Origin: Macrophomina tecta
Taxonomy: Eukaryota > Ascomycota > Dothideomycetes > Botryosphaeriales > Botryosphaeriaceae
Length of the DNA: 64,000 bases
NCBI GenBank assembly: GCA_024180945.1
Contig: JAKSGN010000003.1
Location: forward strand, 682,001-746,000
Direction: 5' to 3'
Part shown: positions 21,846 through 31,286 of the stretch, one piece after another
How positions within the stretch are numbered: position 1 is the stretch's first letter
Layout of the letters: each line of letters opens with the position of its first letter
Notes under the pieces: generated by a model
What the model was told of the DNA's origin: nothing
Databases searched by the model: none
The model's input: the letters and a program-made list of their open reading frames with translations, nothing else
Program-made: the position numbers and the translations under genes

Positions 21846-24800
21846 ATGCCGCTCACCGAGCTTGACCCCAACATCAGCGGCCGCCTGAGCCGAGCTTCCA
21901 ACATGTCGTCAGGTTCGAGAGGCACGCGGCGGTCCACGCAGCCCCAGTCTGACGTGCTCTCTACCGGCGTCCTGAACATGTTGCGAACATCCACAGAGCT
22001 CGGAGACATTGCCGGTGTGTCTAACGGTGTCCCCAGCGGCCTATCCTTTGGGAAGCCTGGGCGCTCGTCGCAGGCGCCTCGACCAGCTCATCGCCGACGC
22101 AGCAACAACAACCATACATCCCGTGTCTCTGTCAGTTCGAACCATACGCAGACTACGAATGGCTTATCCAGCAAGCATCGATCCCGCCCTTCAGCCTCTT
22201 CTGTACCCCGCAAGTCGTTTACCAGCAGCCTTAACGTCCCTCAGTACTTGCCCGATACGGTTTCGCCTACTTTGATGAACTTGCCAGGCGCATCGCCCCT
22301 CGTCCCTCCGGCACGCCTTTCCAAAGAAGGGCGCTCCTTGTCTTTGACGACATCCAACTATGGCCCACATCACAAGTTGTCTGCACCGCGGTCCTTCGCC
22401 AGTCTCAGGCATCCGGAGCTATTGCAACGGCCTCGCTCGCCGTACCGCTATCCCACTCGCCTGAAGCGTTCTGGTTATCGTTCCCCGTCGCCTGCGATGA
22501 GCGATATTGCCAGCGGTTTCCCAAGGAGGTATCACGGCCAGTCGTCCCTCTCGAGGATCGGAACGTCCCCAGTATCGCCTATGCTGCCGCATGAAATGGC
22601 TTCTATGCCTTTTCCGCAGGCTTTACACCGGTCCGCTCAGAGCTCAACATCACCAGTCTCACCTTTGCCGCCTCATGAGATTGAGCAGATCATGTACTAC
22701 AGTCAGCTCAACAGATCCACACCAACGTTCTCACAGGGTCCATATATGGCTTCTGAGGTGGCATTACGTCGCCCAATGGGCAGAAATGGATCTACTCCGA
22801 TGTTGAAGCCAATTCCACGGAGGTCAGTCACTTCGCTGACTAACGGGACCGATTCGGATGCACCATCGTCAGGTCCGCCTTCTCTAGGGCCTCAGACGCC
22901 ACGGTTCACCCACTCCACCGAAGTGGTGGTACAACAAGCTGCTTCGCCACTTGGTGTTGCCAAGCCTCCCAATGATGCGGAGGATCTGGAGACCGAGCAC
23001 GCATTGGAGTATTACGATTACAATGAGCATTTCGAAAACATCCAGAAGGAGCCGCTTACTGCTGAGAATGCTACTGTGTCTCCCGGTGGTTTCGTGGCCC
23101 ATATGAAGTCCATGCTTGGAAAGAGCGTTAATGCTCGGCAATCGTCCCAGGTTCCACAGAACTATCGGCCTTTTAGCCCTGAGCTTCTGCCGGGCGTGGC
23201 TGAGCTTGAGGGCTCGCCAGTTCCCACTCCTGAGCCGATGATTGCGGAGCTTGCAGGATCAGCAGTTCCTTCCCCCATTCCTAGGAGGATCACAAGGGAG
23301 ATGATACTCTCTGTGATTGAACCATCATCTACAGCAAATGAGACGACGACCACTCTGACCCTGGATGTCAAGGTACCAATGGCGATGGATTCGAAGCTGC
23401 AAGAACAGGCGAGCCCTTCTCCAGACCCCTCTCCAACCCCTCCAAGAAGCAAATCATCGTCATCCGCCGGCACGGTATATACGGTGCAAGAGGAGCAAGC
23501 GGCCGTAGCATCGAGCTCAGACGGCCGTGAGAGTCATCGGCCCAGAAGTGGCTCCGAGACAAGCGCCGAGGTAGTCAATCAAGGACCAAAGACTTACTTA
23601 ACATCGTCTCATTCGTTGCCTCTGAACAGAGTCTCAGTTGGATCTGTGAACGCTGCTTCAACCGCAGACGAGGCGGTTGCGGAATCACACGTCCAGCCGG
23701 AAATTCCCTGTAATTCTGACGAGTCTGCAGATAAGACATCGACATCTTCAGAGAAGTCCCCCGTAGGATACTCTCTGCTGAAGAGTCTTACTCCAGCTGC
23801 TGTATCATCTAGAGCAAAGTCCATGTTCCTGACCCCCAAGGCCTCAGCGGTGGATGCCAAATCGAGATTATCTGCTCCAGACCTTGGATCACGCACCCCG
23901 GAGACGGGATTGTACAGGGCGGACTTCATCATCGACTCGTCACCACTTCCGTCTGCTATAAACTCGCACTTGTCTGTTCCCAAGGAACCTCTTAATGTGA
24001 CCACACCAGTTCAGGTCAGAGCTGAAAAGGATGTGCCGGCTCCTATGTTCGAGACCCCAGCAGTTATCCCAATCACGTTCACCACTGACGATTCAACTCC
24101 CGGAAGTGCGACCGTGCAATCGACGAGCACTCACTCAATACCTGCCAGATCCTACAGCTCACGCGAAAGTGCCAACACTACCACGCATCTTGTTTGGCCG
24201 GTCAGAAAGGCATCTATGCAGTCCTTTGAGCCCAATGAGGAACTCCCGCCCAGAGATTCGACACCTTTGGCGAATAATAGTATCGCACAAGATCTACGCC
24301 TGTCCAATCCTCCCAGATACTCCAGCCAGCTTTCCGATGTCAAGGAAGAATCATGTGAGGAGAGCTGTTCGGATCTCAGCAAGAGACCTTCGACAAGGGT
24401 TTCCTCGAACAGATTCTCAACCAACTTCAAGTTCCCTCTCATGCGTGTACCTGACGAAGATATAAGCTTGTCGGACCTGGTTGGACGGACCTCTGCAAGT
24501 CTCAAATTTCCTGCAGCTCGAGGTTCTATTGCATCTGCGCCGGGTGCGTCTTTCGAATCATTTTTCTTGGCCAGAGCTTCATCATTGAGAGCTTCGAACG
24601 CATCTGTGTTCAAGTCCCCGAAGCACGGGACACTTTCTGAGTCTCGATTGATACCTTCCATGCATTTCAGCCAGATGGGCTTGTTCGACAAACTTCGTGA
24701 TGCATTTGGTGGCCGTTCAACTCTGTCTTTAGATGGAGCACCTGTCGAGATCAAGACAGAGCATCCTGACGCTGATACTTCTCTTGGACCCATCCGAGAG

Positions 24801-26468
24801 AAGTATAGAAGTTTTTTTGCTAGCCTTGATGAGACGAATCACCGCCCTGACTTTCGGCCCAAGACCCCGGAGACAGTCGAGGTGAAAGCTGTTGAGCCTG
24901 AGCCTGAAGTGGCACCGGACTCTGAGGTGAAGCGGGGTACGGAACGCACACCTATGATCGTGGAGCCACCACGCTCGGATACAACGTCAGTCGCCTCAAA
25001 ACCTTCGACCATGTCGAAGAACCGACCCTATTCTCCTGAAGAGCTGATATCGGAGGTCGAGCAACTGCCTATCCCTTCAATAGTTGGCCTGACTCAGCGT
25101 CTTTCCGAGCTTCTCCCATCTCTCAAGCCATTCGGCAGTTCTGAGTCAGTCAAGGAAGAGAAGAAGGATGCCCAGGATGTTGAAAAGATGATCGAAGACC
25201 CTGAGTTCAAGTCAGATGTGCAGGAGATCCGTCACCTTGGGGATCGTCCCGGTCTGCTCAACAATATGAGGTCGTCCTGCCGTCTCAGGGCGATGCCTGG
25301 CAGGGCTACGCTGGTGATCGTCGACGATGACGTCTATGACGAACTCACCCAGAGGGCCACACAACCAAAGGAGAAGGCGAAACAAAGGACAGTAAAGAGT
25401 CAAGAGCCGCAGGTTGAGGAGATCAAGGATTCCGACAGCAGCAACAAGTCTTTCAAGAGCGCAAGGGAGCGTAAGGACTCTGAGATGATAGCTCCTGATA
25501 TTAAAATCAGCCAGCCTTCTCTGGCAGAACTCGAAGCACCACTTCCTGCTCATGTTCGTGAGAAACCAGCAGTGGATAGTAATGAGGTGCAGGCGACTCA
25601 GGAGGATGCCGAAGTCAAGCCTTGGGACTTGAATATGAAGTTCCCCTGGAACGAAAGCACCACTGGAATCGACATCACCTTCCCTATCAAGGCCCATGTG
25701 CGGGACCGGTCTACGGGTTCTCACCCTTCGAAATTGAGAGCACATTCCCCTGCGTCGTCCGAATACTCCACAGCTACTAATGGCCAGGCGAGGACTGCAG
25801 CCGGAGAAGGACAGAATATCACGCCGGATAGCACCGAAACCCACGACACCTTCAAGGACAGTCGCAAAGGGAGCCATCGCCCCTGTGGAAGCATTATGGG
25901 TTCCGTCACGCGCAAGTTGGGGCTCACTGTGGGACTGGACGGCACTGGTCGCACCAGCCTCTCACTGGAAGAATGCGCACATGATCCAGGGGATCGTTAT
26001 CCAACAAGTGGACTCACGCCACCATCGCGCTTCAACTTGGATGATGTGCGAAGCTTTTTCTCCGATGACAGCTCACAGACTCGCCGTGGAGGCACCTTCC
26101 GCAAGCGCTTGACCCAACTGAGGTCAAAAATTGGACCACCGACGACGATGTCTCGTTCGCACTCTGCCGCGGAAGCTCGAGCTATCGAGCCTGCTGTTGC
26201 CACGTCTTCGCCAGCGGACGAAAGCTCGAGCGGAGTTATCACGGACCCACGTATTGTTGCAGGTGGCAGTGTGCAGACGTATGAGGGCGCAACTGGGATG
26301 CCAAGGTCAGAGTTCCGGACGAAGAGGCTTTTCGATAGGCTCAAGACCATCTGGTTCCGAAGTGGAGAATTCTTCAAGAGCTTTGGTGCGAAGAAAAAGA
26401 GCGAGAGGCAAGAAATGCGGGAATGGCTTCAAGACAGCGACGTCAATATGACTACGCCAGCCGCGTAA
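21846..26468 (+). CDS. Large Ser/Pro-rich fungal hypothetical protein, single exon, 1540 aa
   Basis: I do not recognise the family. It is one uninterrupted exon; the ATG at 21846 follows a CT-rich leader, and the frame upstream has no ATG. The protein is mostly low complexity with many S/T-P sites. Short internal duplications are visible: the TSPVSPxLPHE motif twice near residues 245-280, and ELxGSxVPxP twice near 455-480. Islands that look folded or conserved are YSLLKSLTPAAVSSRAKSMF, LIPSMHFSQMGLFDKLRDAFG (about 940-960), LREKYRSFFASLDE-like sequence near 985, PWDLNMKFPWNEST (about 1260) and a basic C-terminus (RLFDRLKTIWFRSGEFFKSFG). No membrane segment or signal peptide is visible. It may be a cytoskeletal or polarity scaffold, but nothing in the sequence proves it. 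Confidence 0.87.
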   Translation: MPLTELDPNISGRLSRASNMSSGSRGTRRSTQPQSDVLSTGVLNMLRTSTELGDIAGVSNGVPSGLSFGKPGRSSQAPRPAHRRRSNNNHTSRVSVSSNHTQTTNGLSSKHRSRPSASSVPRKSFTSSLNVPQYLPDTVSPTLMNLPGASPLVPPARLSKEGRSLSLTTSNYGPHHKLSAPRSFASLRHPELLQRPRSPYRYPTRLKRSGYRSPSPAMSDIASGFPRRYHGQSSLSRIGTSPVSPMLPHEMASMPFPQALHRSAQSSTSPVSPLPPHEIEQIMYYSQLNRSTPTFSQGPYMASEVALRRPMGRNGSTPMLKPIPRRSVTSLTNGTDSDAPSSGPPSLGPQTPRFTHSTEVVVQQAASPLGVAKPPNDAEDLETEHALEYYDYNEHFENIQKEPLTAENATVSPGGFVAHMKSMLGKSVNARQSSQVPQNYRPFSPELLPGVAELEGSPVPTPEPMIAELAGSAVPSPIPRRITREMILSVIEPSSTANETTTTLTLDVKVPMAMDSKLQEQASPSPDPSPTPPRSKSSSSAGTVYTVQEEQAAVASSSDGRESHRPRSGSETSAEVVNQGPKTYLTSSHSLPLNRVSVGSVNAASTADEAVAESHVQPEIPCNSDESADKTSTSSEKSPVGYSLLKSLTPAAVSSRAKSMFLTPKASAVDAKSRLSAPDLGSRTPETGLYRADFIIDSSPLPSAINSHLSVPKEPLNVTTPVQVRAEKDVPAPMFETPAVIPITFTTDDSTPGSATVQSTSTHSIPARSYSSRESANTTTHLVWPVRKASMQSFEPNEELPPRDSTPLANNSIAQDLRLSNPPRYSSQLSDVKEESCEESCSDLSKRPSTRVSSNRFSTNFKFPLMRVPDEDISLSDLVGRTSASLKFPAARGSIASAPGASFESFFLARASSLRASNASVFKSPKHGTLSESRLIPSMHFSQMGLFDKLRDAFGGRSTLSLDGAPVEIKTEHPDADTSLGPIREKYRSFFASLDETNHRPDFRPKTPETVEVKAVEPEPEVAPDSEVKRGTERTPMIVEPPRSDTTSVASKPSTMSKNRPYSPEELISEVEQLPIPSIVGLTQRLSELLPSLKPFGSSESVKEEKKDAQDVEKMIEDPEFKSDVQEIRHLGDRPGLLNNMRSSCRLRAMPGRATLVIVDDDVYDELTQRATQPKEKAKQRTVKSQEPQVEEIKDSDSSNKSFKSARERKDSEMIAPDIKISQPSLAELEAPLPAHVREKPAVDSNEVQATQEDAEVKPWDLNMKFPWNESTTGIDITFPIKAHVRDRSTGSHPSKLRAHSPASSEYSTATNGQARTAAGEGQNITPDSTETHDTFKDSRKGSHRPCGSIMGSVTRKLGLTVGLDGTGRTSLSLEECAHDPGDRYPTSGLTPPSRFNLDDVRSFFSDDSSQTRRGGTFRKRLTQLRSKIGPPTTMSRSHSAAEARAIEPAVATSSPADESSSGVITDPRIVAGGSVQTYEGATGMPRSEFRTKRLFDRLKTIWFRSGEFFKSFGAKKKSERQEMREWLQDSDVNMTTPAA

Positions 26469-28572
26469 CTTGGCGCTCGACAGGCTGCAAGCTTCAACAG
26501 AGACAGTAGGGTCCACTTGATATGGATACCTGCACGTCTCTTTGACCGTCTCGGCCACGTCCCTTATGGAAATTTTCCTTCCATGTGACGAGGGAAAAGC
26601 TTGGTTCCTTGTTCGAGCTCGATTGACCACCCATCATGCGATATCGTTCTTATCGGAGCACTTCCGGGAGTTTCAAGGATCTCACATGTCAATGTCGGAT
26701 TGTTCCGCACGCATCCCTTGATTCCTCCTCATTAACTTTGGTTACTCTTTCCGGGCGTTCCGACGCGTCGAGTGACGCCAGTTCTATGTTTTATACTCCC
26801 TCCTAACCATGTTTCCATCTTTCCTGATGGTTTGCACCAGGCCGCTTTCTGGATAGAGGTGGAGGCATGTTGATATGCGGGGCATGCTTTAGGTGTGCGT
26901 TGTTGGCTGGGTGCAGAATGTAAATTCTGGACGCGCCGGGGAAAGGACTAGCGAGGTTATGCGAGTGGCTGGGAGTTAAGCTACATGTATACTGAGTACA
27001 GGCTTTATACCTTTGTAGATTATGATGGCTGTAGATTAAAGATGTTTTATCTCTTGTCTCGATTGATTGAGCGTTATCTTAAGTTGCCATTCTTGTGCAT
27101 TGTCTTCTTTCGCCTCCCATGCTTGTTTGGTTCCCGGTAGAGGTGTTAGTCTCGTGCAGACGCGCGCGCCGTTCTTCGCACTAACCATTCCGTTTTCAGC
27201 CGTGGGGAGGTTTTCCCCCTCAACATGTTTCGTCAGTATCTCGGTCTCGAGCTCATAAATTTTTTTTTTTTTCTAATTTCTCTTTCTTTTTCAACCGTTT
27301 GCGTTCTTCTGTGTTAGCAGCGCCGAAAAAAGGGAAAGGGAATACCAAAACGTTACCTAACTTGTACTCCTATTTCTCGTCGAGCTACTGCTAGGGTTCA
27401 CGGTCCTCGTCCCAGCGGTTGCCGCTTCTTCTTCTTTTCCTTCTCAACTTCTTCTCATTTTCTTGTCATCAAGATCATCATCACCATTACCGGTCGGTTA
27501 ATTCATCTTTTCTTTCCGTGAGGGAATACACACAACTTCTCTGACCCTCACTGCGCTCGTTGGAGCTTTTTCGTCGAAGGGTGGAAGAAGGAAAAAGAAA
27601 GAGCTATCATTTGCCTGCGCACTCCAGTCATTCGCGTGAGGACTGCAACTCGTCTGTTGTTGTCCCTTTCTCTCCGCTCGCTAGAGTCCCATATTTCACC
27701 GGCCGTCTAACGCAGCGGCATTCGGCCTTGCGGAGCACCATAGGGACCTTTTCGGCGTTGGATGGAAATGATTCGGTATTAAAGAGGTCTGAAGGGGTCC
27801 TTTCCAAAAAGAAAAAAAAATTTCCCATCCGTTTCAGCGGATTCGCAGGACCTTTGTGCCTCCTCGTTCAATCCGAGGATTCCGTGTGGGGAGTCGAGCG
27901 TCGCGATTGGGGGGTTTTGTCTGATCAGCGCCAAGCAATCGACAGCGTCCTTTGAGGTGAGTGGACATCTACCGCTTATTGGCTTTCTCGATTCTCCTGC
28001 CTATTTTCCTTATTTTTTTTTCTTTAACGGGGAGGATTGGATGATGGGGCGAGTTATGGAACGAAGCGACGATCTGACGATCTGACGTGAGCGACAGCGA
28101 GCCGCCGGGGGTGGGACGCGCAACGCGAGTGGAGTTGCAGGTACGCGAACTGCTGCAGCGCCACACCGAAGAAAACGAGGCGCCTGTTGTCAGGGTTTAT
28201 ATCCGTGTCTTTTACTGCTTCTTCGGTACCCCGCTCGGGAGCCTTGCGCGAAAGAGGAAAGGGACCTGACCGGGGTTGTGCGCATACATCTGGTGCCAGT
28301 TTCCTTGCCGTTGCTGCCGCTGCCGGCAACGACCGACGACAACGCGCGTTGTTTCGTCGCGGCTATTGCTCTAGGCTCGATCTGGGAGACTCCGCATCTC
28401 CTGGGCCCTGTGCGAGGAACGAGTGAGAGAAAGAGAGCAAGGGCGGCTTACTGCACCGGACCTCGAACCATTTCCTCCCTCCGACAACCATCAGCAACGG
28501 CGACAAACCAACCACAGCACACTCCAGTCTCACGCAAGAAAGGACGCGAAGTAGCAAAACACCACTCCCACA
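26469..28572. other. Long intergenic region and pyrimidine-rich leader
   Basis: 2.1 kb without a supported gene. It holds the 3' region of the gene at 21846 and, from about 27270, strong CT-tracts and poly-T/poly-A runs that look like a long 5' leader for the gene at 28573. A short tandem GATCTGAC repeat lies near 28070-28086. Confidence 0.5.
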
Positions 28573-31134
28573 ATGCCCTCGCCAACATCAACCCCCACAC
28601 CGCCGCCCGTCGAACACCCCAGCCCGACGTCTCGCCCGTGCACGACCACGACGACCATCACCTCACCGTCGCACCAACAGTTATCTTCCTCCGGCGGCGG
28701 CGGCGGCGGCGGAAACGGCAGCAGTGGAAGTTCGGCAACCACCACCCACCAAATCTTCTCGCGCCTCGGCCTCACCAACCCGTTCGCCAGCAGCAGGCTC
28801 GCCACCGTCGACAAGAACTCGCGGCGTAAGAGCAGCACGCGCCTGCTCGGCGCGACGAGCGCGGGCAGCCCGGCGTTTAAGATGAGTCGGATGTGGAAGG
28901 GACCCGGGAAGAGGAGGGATAGTGGTGGGGAGAGCGGTGCTGCGAGTGGCGGCGCTGGGCAGCAACAGGTGTATCCGTGTGCGGGGGGCAGTGTTGGGGG
29001 GAGTGAGGATGCGGTTGGCGCGCGGGGGAAGGGTTACGGCGGGCGGAAGAGGTCGAGTACGATGGGGAGTTTGTTTGGAATGGGGGGCGGTGGTGACGTT
29101 GGCGAGGGTGAGGGGAACAAAAGTGGTGTAAGTATGTTGAAGAGGTCGGCGAGTTCGGGGAGTTTGGCGAGGCTGATTGGGGGGAGGCTGGGGTTGATGA
29201 TGACGGGGAAGGGGAAGGGCAATGATGAGGGGGAGGAGACGATGGCGGCGTCCGAGAGGACGGGAAGTGCTGATGATGCGGGCAGGGCGGAGAGCAGGGC
29301 GAGCAGCAGTGCGGGCAGTGGTGTGGGGCTGACGCGGAGCAATGCTGTGAACAGTAGGGGGCACAGCCGCAAGAGCAGCTGGAGGAGCAGCTGGGGATTT
29401 CCTGGTGGTACTGGTGCTGCTGCTGCTGGGCTGAGCAACAGTGTGACGAACACGACCCATGGCTCCAACAGGGACAGTGCCAACAGCACCAACAGCCACA
29501 TCTCCTTCGCCAGCACCAATGCCACCGATGGGTCCGTTGAGAATAGCACCTCCACGGGCGCCAAGGGCTTCGGCCGGCGTAAGACTTCGTCCACCCTGCA
29601 CGGTATCGCTGGCGGGAAGAGCCTGAGTCTGGGGCTCGGTGTATCCGGGCTGGAGATGACGCCTGTGGACAAAAAGGAAAACACCACGGCGGAGAAAGTT
29701 GCCACCGAGGCCCAGCCAAACACCCATGACGGCGTCTTCACGACGACCGCCGCCGCAGAAACCACCGCCGCCCTCGGCGGCGATTCTACAGTCACTGCCG
29801 CCGCTCACAAGAACAACACCGGCGTCGGATCCGCCGCCGAGTCGCTCACCCGCCGCATCAAGATCCCGCGCCTCAAGCCCAACAACTTCCCACCATCGGA
29901 CAACGATGACACAACCGCCACGGGAACCGCACCGACCGGCCGCGCCCGTAGCAAGTCTGAGGGTGCGGGCACCTTCCTCGCCACACCCGCAAAGATCATG
30001 CGGCACAAGCCCTTCCTGACGACGACAACTGGCAGCAGGGCCCAAGTCGGGGGCGGCAGTAGCAGCAGCAGCAGCAGCAACAATAACAACAACAACAAAA
30101 ATAAAAACAAAGCCTCTACCGCCGCCGAGAACGCCTCCACCACCGCGCTGCGCGGATCCTCGACCTCGTCCGAGTCGGGCGTCAGCCTGCCCAGCGGCGC
30201 GGCCCGGAACCACGGATTGGCGGGCGGGATCGCGCATCCGGCGGGGTTGACGAGCTTGTCGAGTCCGAATCTATTGTTGCTTGACGATGGACGAGACAGC
30301 GCCGGCAATGGCAGTGGTGGTCGGAAGCAGCAGGGTGGCATGGTCGATGCGGGGAGCAAGACGACGGCGGCGTGGTTTAGTGCCGGGAAGGCAAGGGATC
30401 CGCCGCCGATGCTGCCGGCGCTGTTGCCGAGCGAGGAGTATCTGCTGGGAGAGATGTTCGCGCCGGAGATTGATTCGGTGATTGAGGGTGGCGGGAACGG
30501 GGAGAGGAAGGTGAGTTGTGGGAGTGAGATCGTGCTCGGGGAGTGGGGGGTTGGGAGGGTAGAAGGGGAAGGGCAGAAGACGGCGGATAAGAAGGCGGTG
30601 GAGAGGGTATTGGAAAATAGAAGGAGGGCTGTGGCGTGTGAGCGGGAGGAGAGAGGTGGTGGTGGTGGGAGTGGGGATGATCGGACGGTGAAAGGTAATG
30701 TGTCTTTGACTGGTAGGAGGGGCGGGGAGGGTGCTGAGTTGGCGAACGAAGCGGGCGCTGGTCCAGATGAGCAGGATGAGGCGAGCGACGTTGAGGCCGT
30801 GGCGGTCGGAACGGCGCCAGCTGAACACAATCGCTCCGAGAATACCACACCGAAGCCCAATAGCGGCCAACTCGAGGCCGCCCAGGAGGTGACTATTCGG
30901 GGCAGATCGACCCTGGCAGACCCTGTCAAGAGGACCAAGCATGACAAGGTCATTCCATCGCAGTCCTCATCCGTTTACTCAACTGCGAACACTACGCCCC
31001 CAACGCCATTAGACTCGTCCGATCCCCCGGGCACCGGATACTCAGGAAATGAGTATGTGAAAGAAATTGAGACGGAGCTTGTGGATGACCGGTGGGTGGA
31101 TTTTAGCCCTATGAACGAGGTAAGGGCTCTATAG
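28573..31134 (+). CDS. Low-complexity Gly/Ser/Thr-rich fungal hypothetical protein, 853 aa
   Basis: I do not recognise the family. The N-terminus is Thr/Pro-rich, then a poly-Gly run (about residues 40-46), then a conserved-looking block QIFSRLGLTNPFASSRLATV and SPAFKMSRMWKGPGKRR. The middle is Ser/Gly/Ala-rich with repeated RKSS-type basic phosphosites and a Ser-Asn homopolymer region. Toward the C-terminus, LLPSEEYLLGEMFAPEIDSV and the final EYVKEIETELVDDRWVDFSPMNE look conserved. The last codons are uncertain: GAG is followed directly by a GTAAGG donor-like site, so the true end may be spliced to a short exon after the ATTCAG at about 31163-31168. Coding-strand composition swings between G-rich and C-rich blocks. 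Confidence 0.78.
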   Translation: MPSPTSTPTPPPVEHPSPTSRPCTTTTTITSPSHQQLSSSGGGGGGGNGSSGSSATTTHQIFSRLGLTNPFASSRLATVDKNSRRKSSTRLLGATSAGSPAFKMSRMWKGPGKRRDSGGESGAASGGAGQQQVYPCAGGSVGGSEDAVGARGKGYGGRKRSSTMGSLFGMGGGGDVGEGEGNKSGVSMLKRSASSGSLARLIGGRLGLMMTGKGKGNDEGEETMAASERTGSADDAGRAESRASSSAGSGVGLTRSNAVNSRGHSRKSSWRSSWGFPGGTGAAAAGLSNSVTNTTHGSNRDSANSTNSHISFASTNATDGSVENSTSTGAKGFGRRKTSSTLHGIAGGKSLSLGLGVSGLEMTPVDKKENTTAEKVATEAQPNTHDGVFTTTAAAETTAALGGDSTVTAAAHKNNTGVGSAAESLTRRIKIPRLKPNNFPPSDNDDTTATGTAPTGRARSKSEGAGTFLATPAKIMRHKPFLTTTTGSRAQVGGGSSSSSSSNNNNNNKNKNKASTAAENASTTALRGSSTSSESGVSLPSGAARNHGLAGGIAHPAGLTSLSSPNLLLLDDGRDSAGNGSGGRKQQGGMVDAGSKTTAAWFSAGKARDPPPMLPALLPSEEYLLGEMFAPEIDSVIEGGGNGERKVSCGSEIVLGEWGVGRVEGEGQKTADKKAVERVLENRRRAVACEREERGGGGGSGDDRTVKGNVSLTGRRGGEGAELANEAGAGPDEQDEASDVEAVAVGTAPAEHNRSENTTPKPNSGQLEAAQEVTIRGRSTLADPVKRTKHDKVIPSQSSSVYSTANTTPPTPLDSSDPPGTGYSGNEYVKEIETELVDDRWVDFSPMNEVRAL
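30058..30112 (+). repeat. AGC/AAC trinucleotide microsatellite inside a coding region
   Basis: Tandem AGC triplets pass into AAC/AAT/AAA triplets, in frame, and encode consecutive Ser, then Asn and Asn/Lys residues in the protein at 28573. Such tracts vary readily in length between strains. Confidence 0.8.
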
Positions 31135-31286
31135 GAGAAAGGACGACCAAAATTGCGCGGCATTCAGAGATAGAGACAAAAGTTTTTCATTGACAGAATT
31201 CATGCTGGTTACCTGAATTCTAAGAGCCATTCTTTTCATGTGTCGTAATCGTTGCTTGGAGTTATTACAGGGTCCTATTTTGGATT

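Noticed and set aside
28681..30237. 518-codon minus-strand open frame
   Set aside because: It lies antisense to the gene at 28573, has Arg/Ala/Gly-rich content without domains, and is explained by extreme GC and strand skew.
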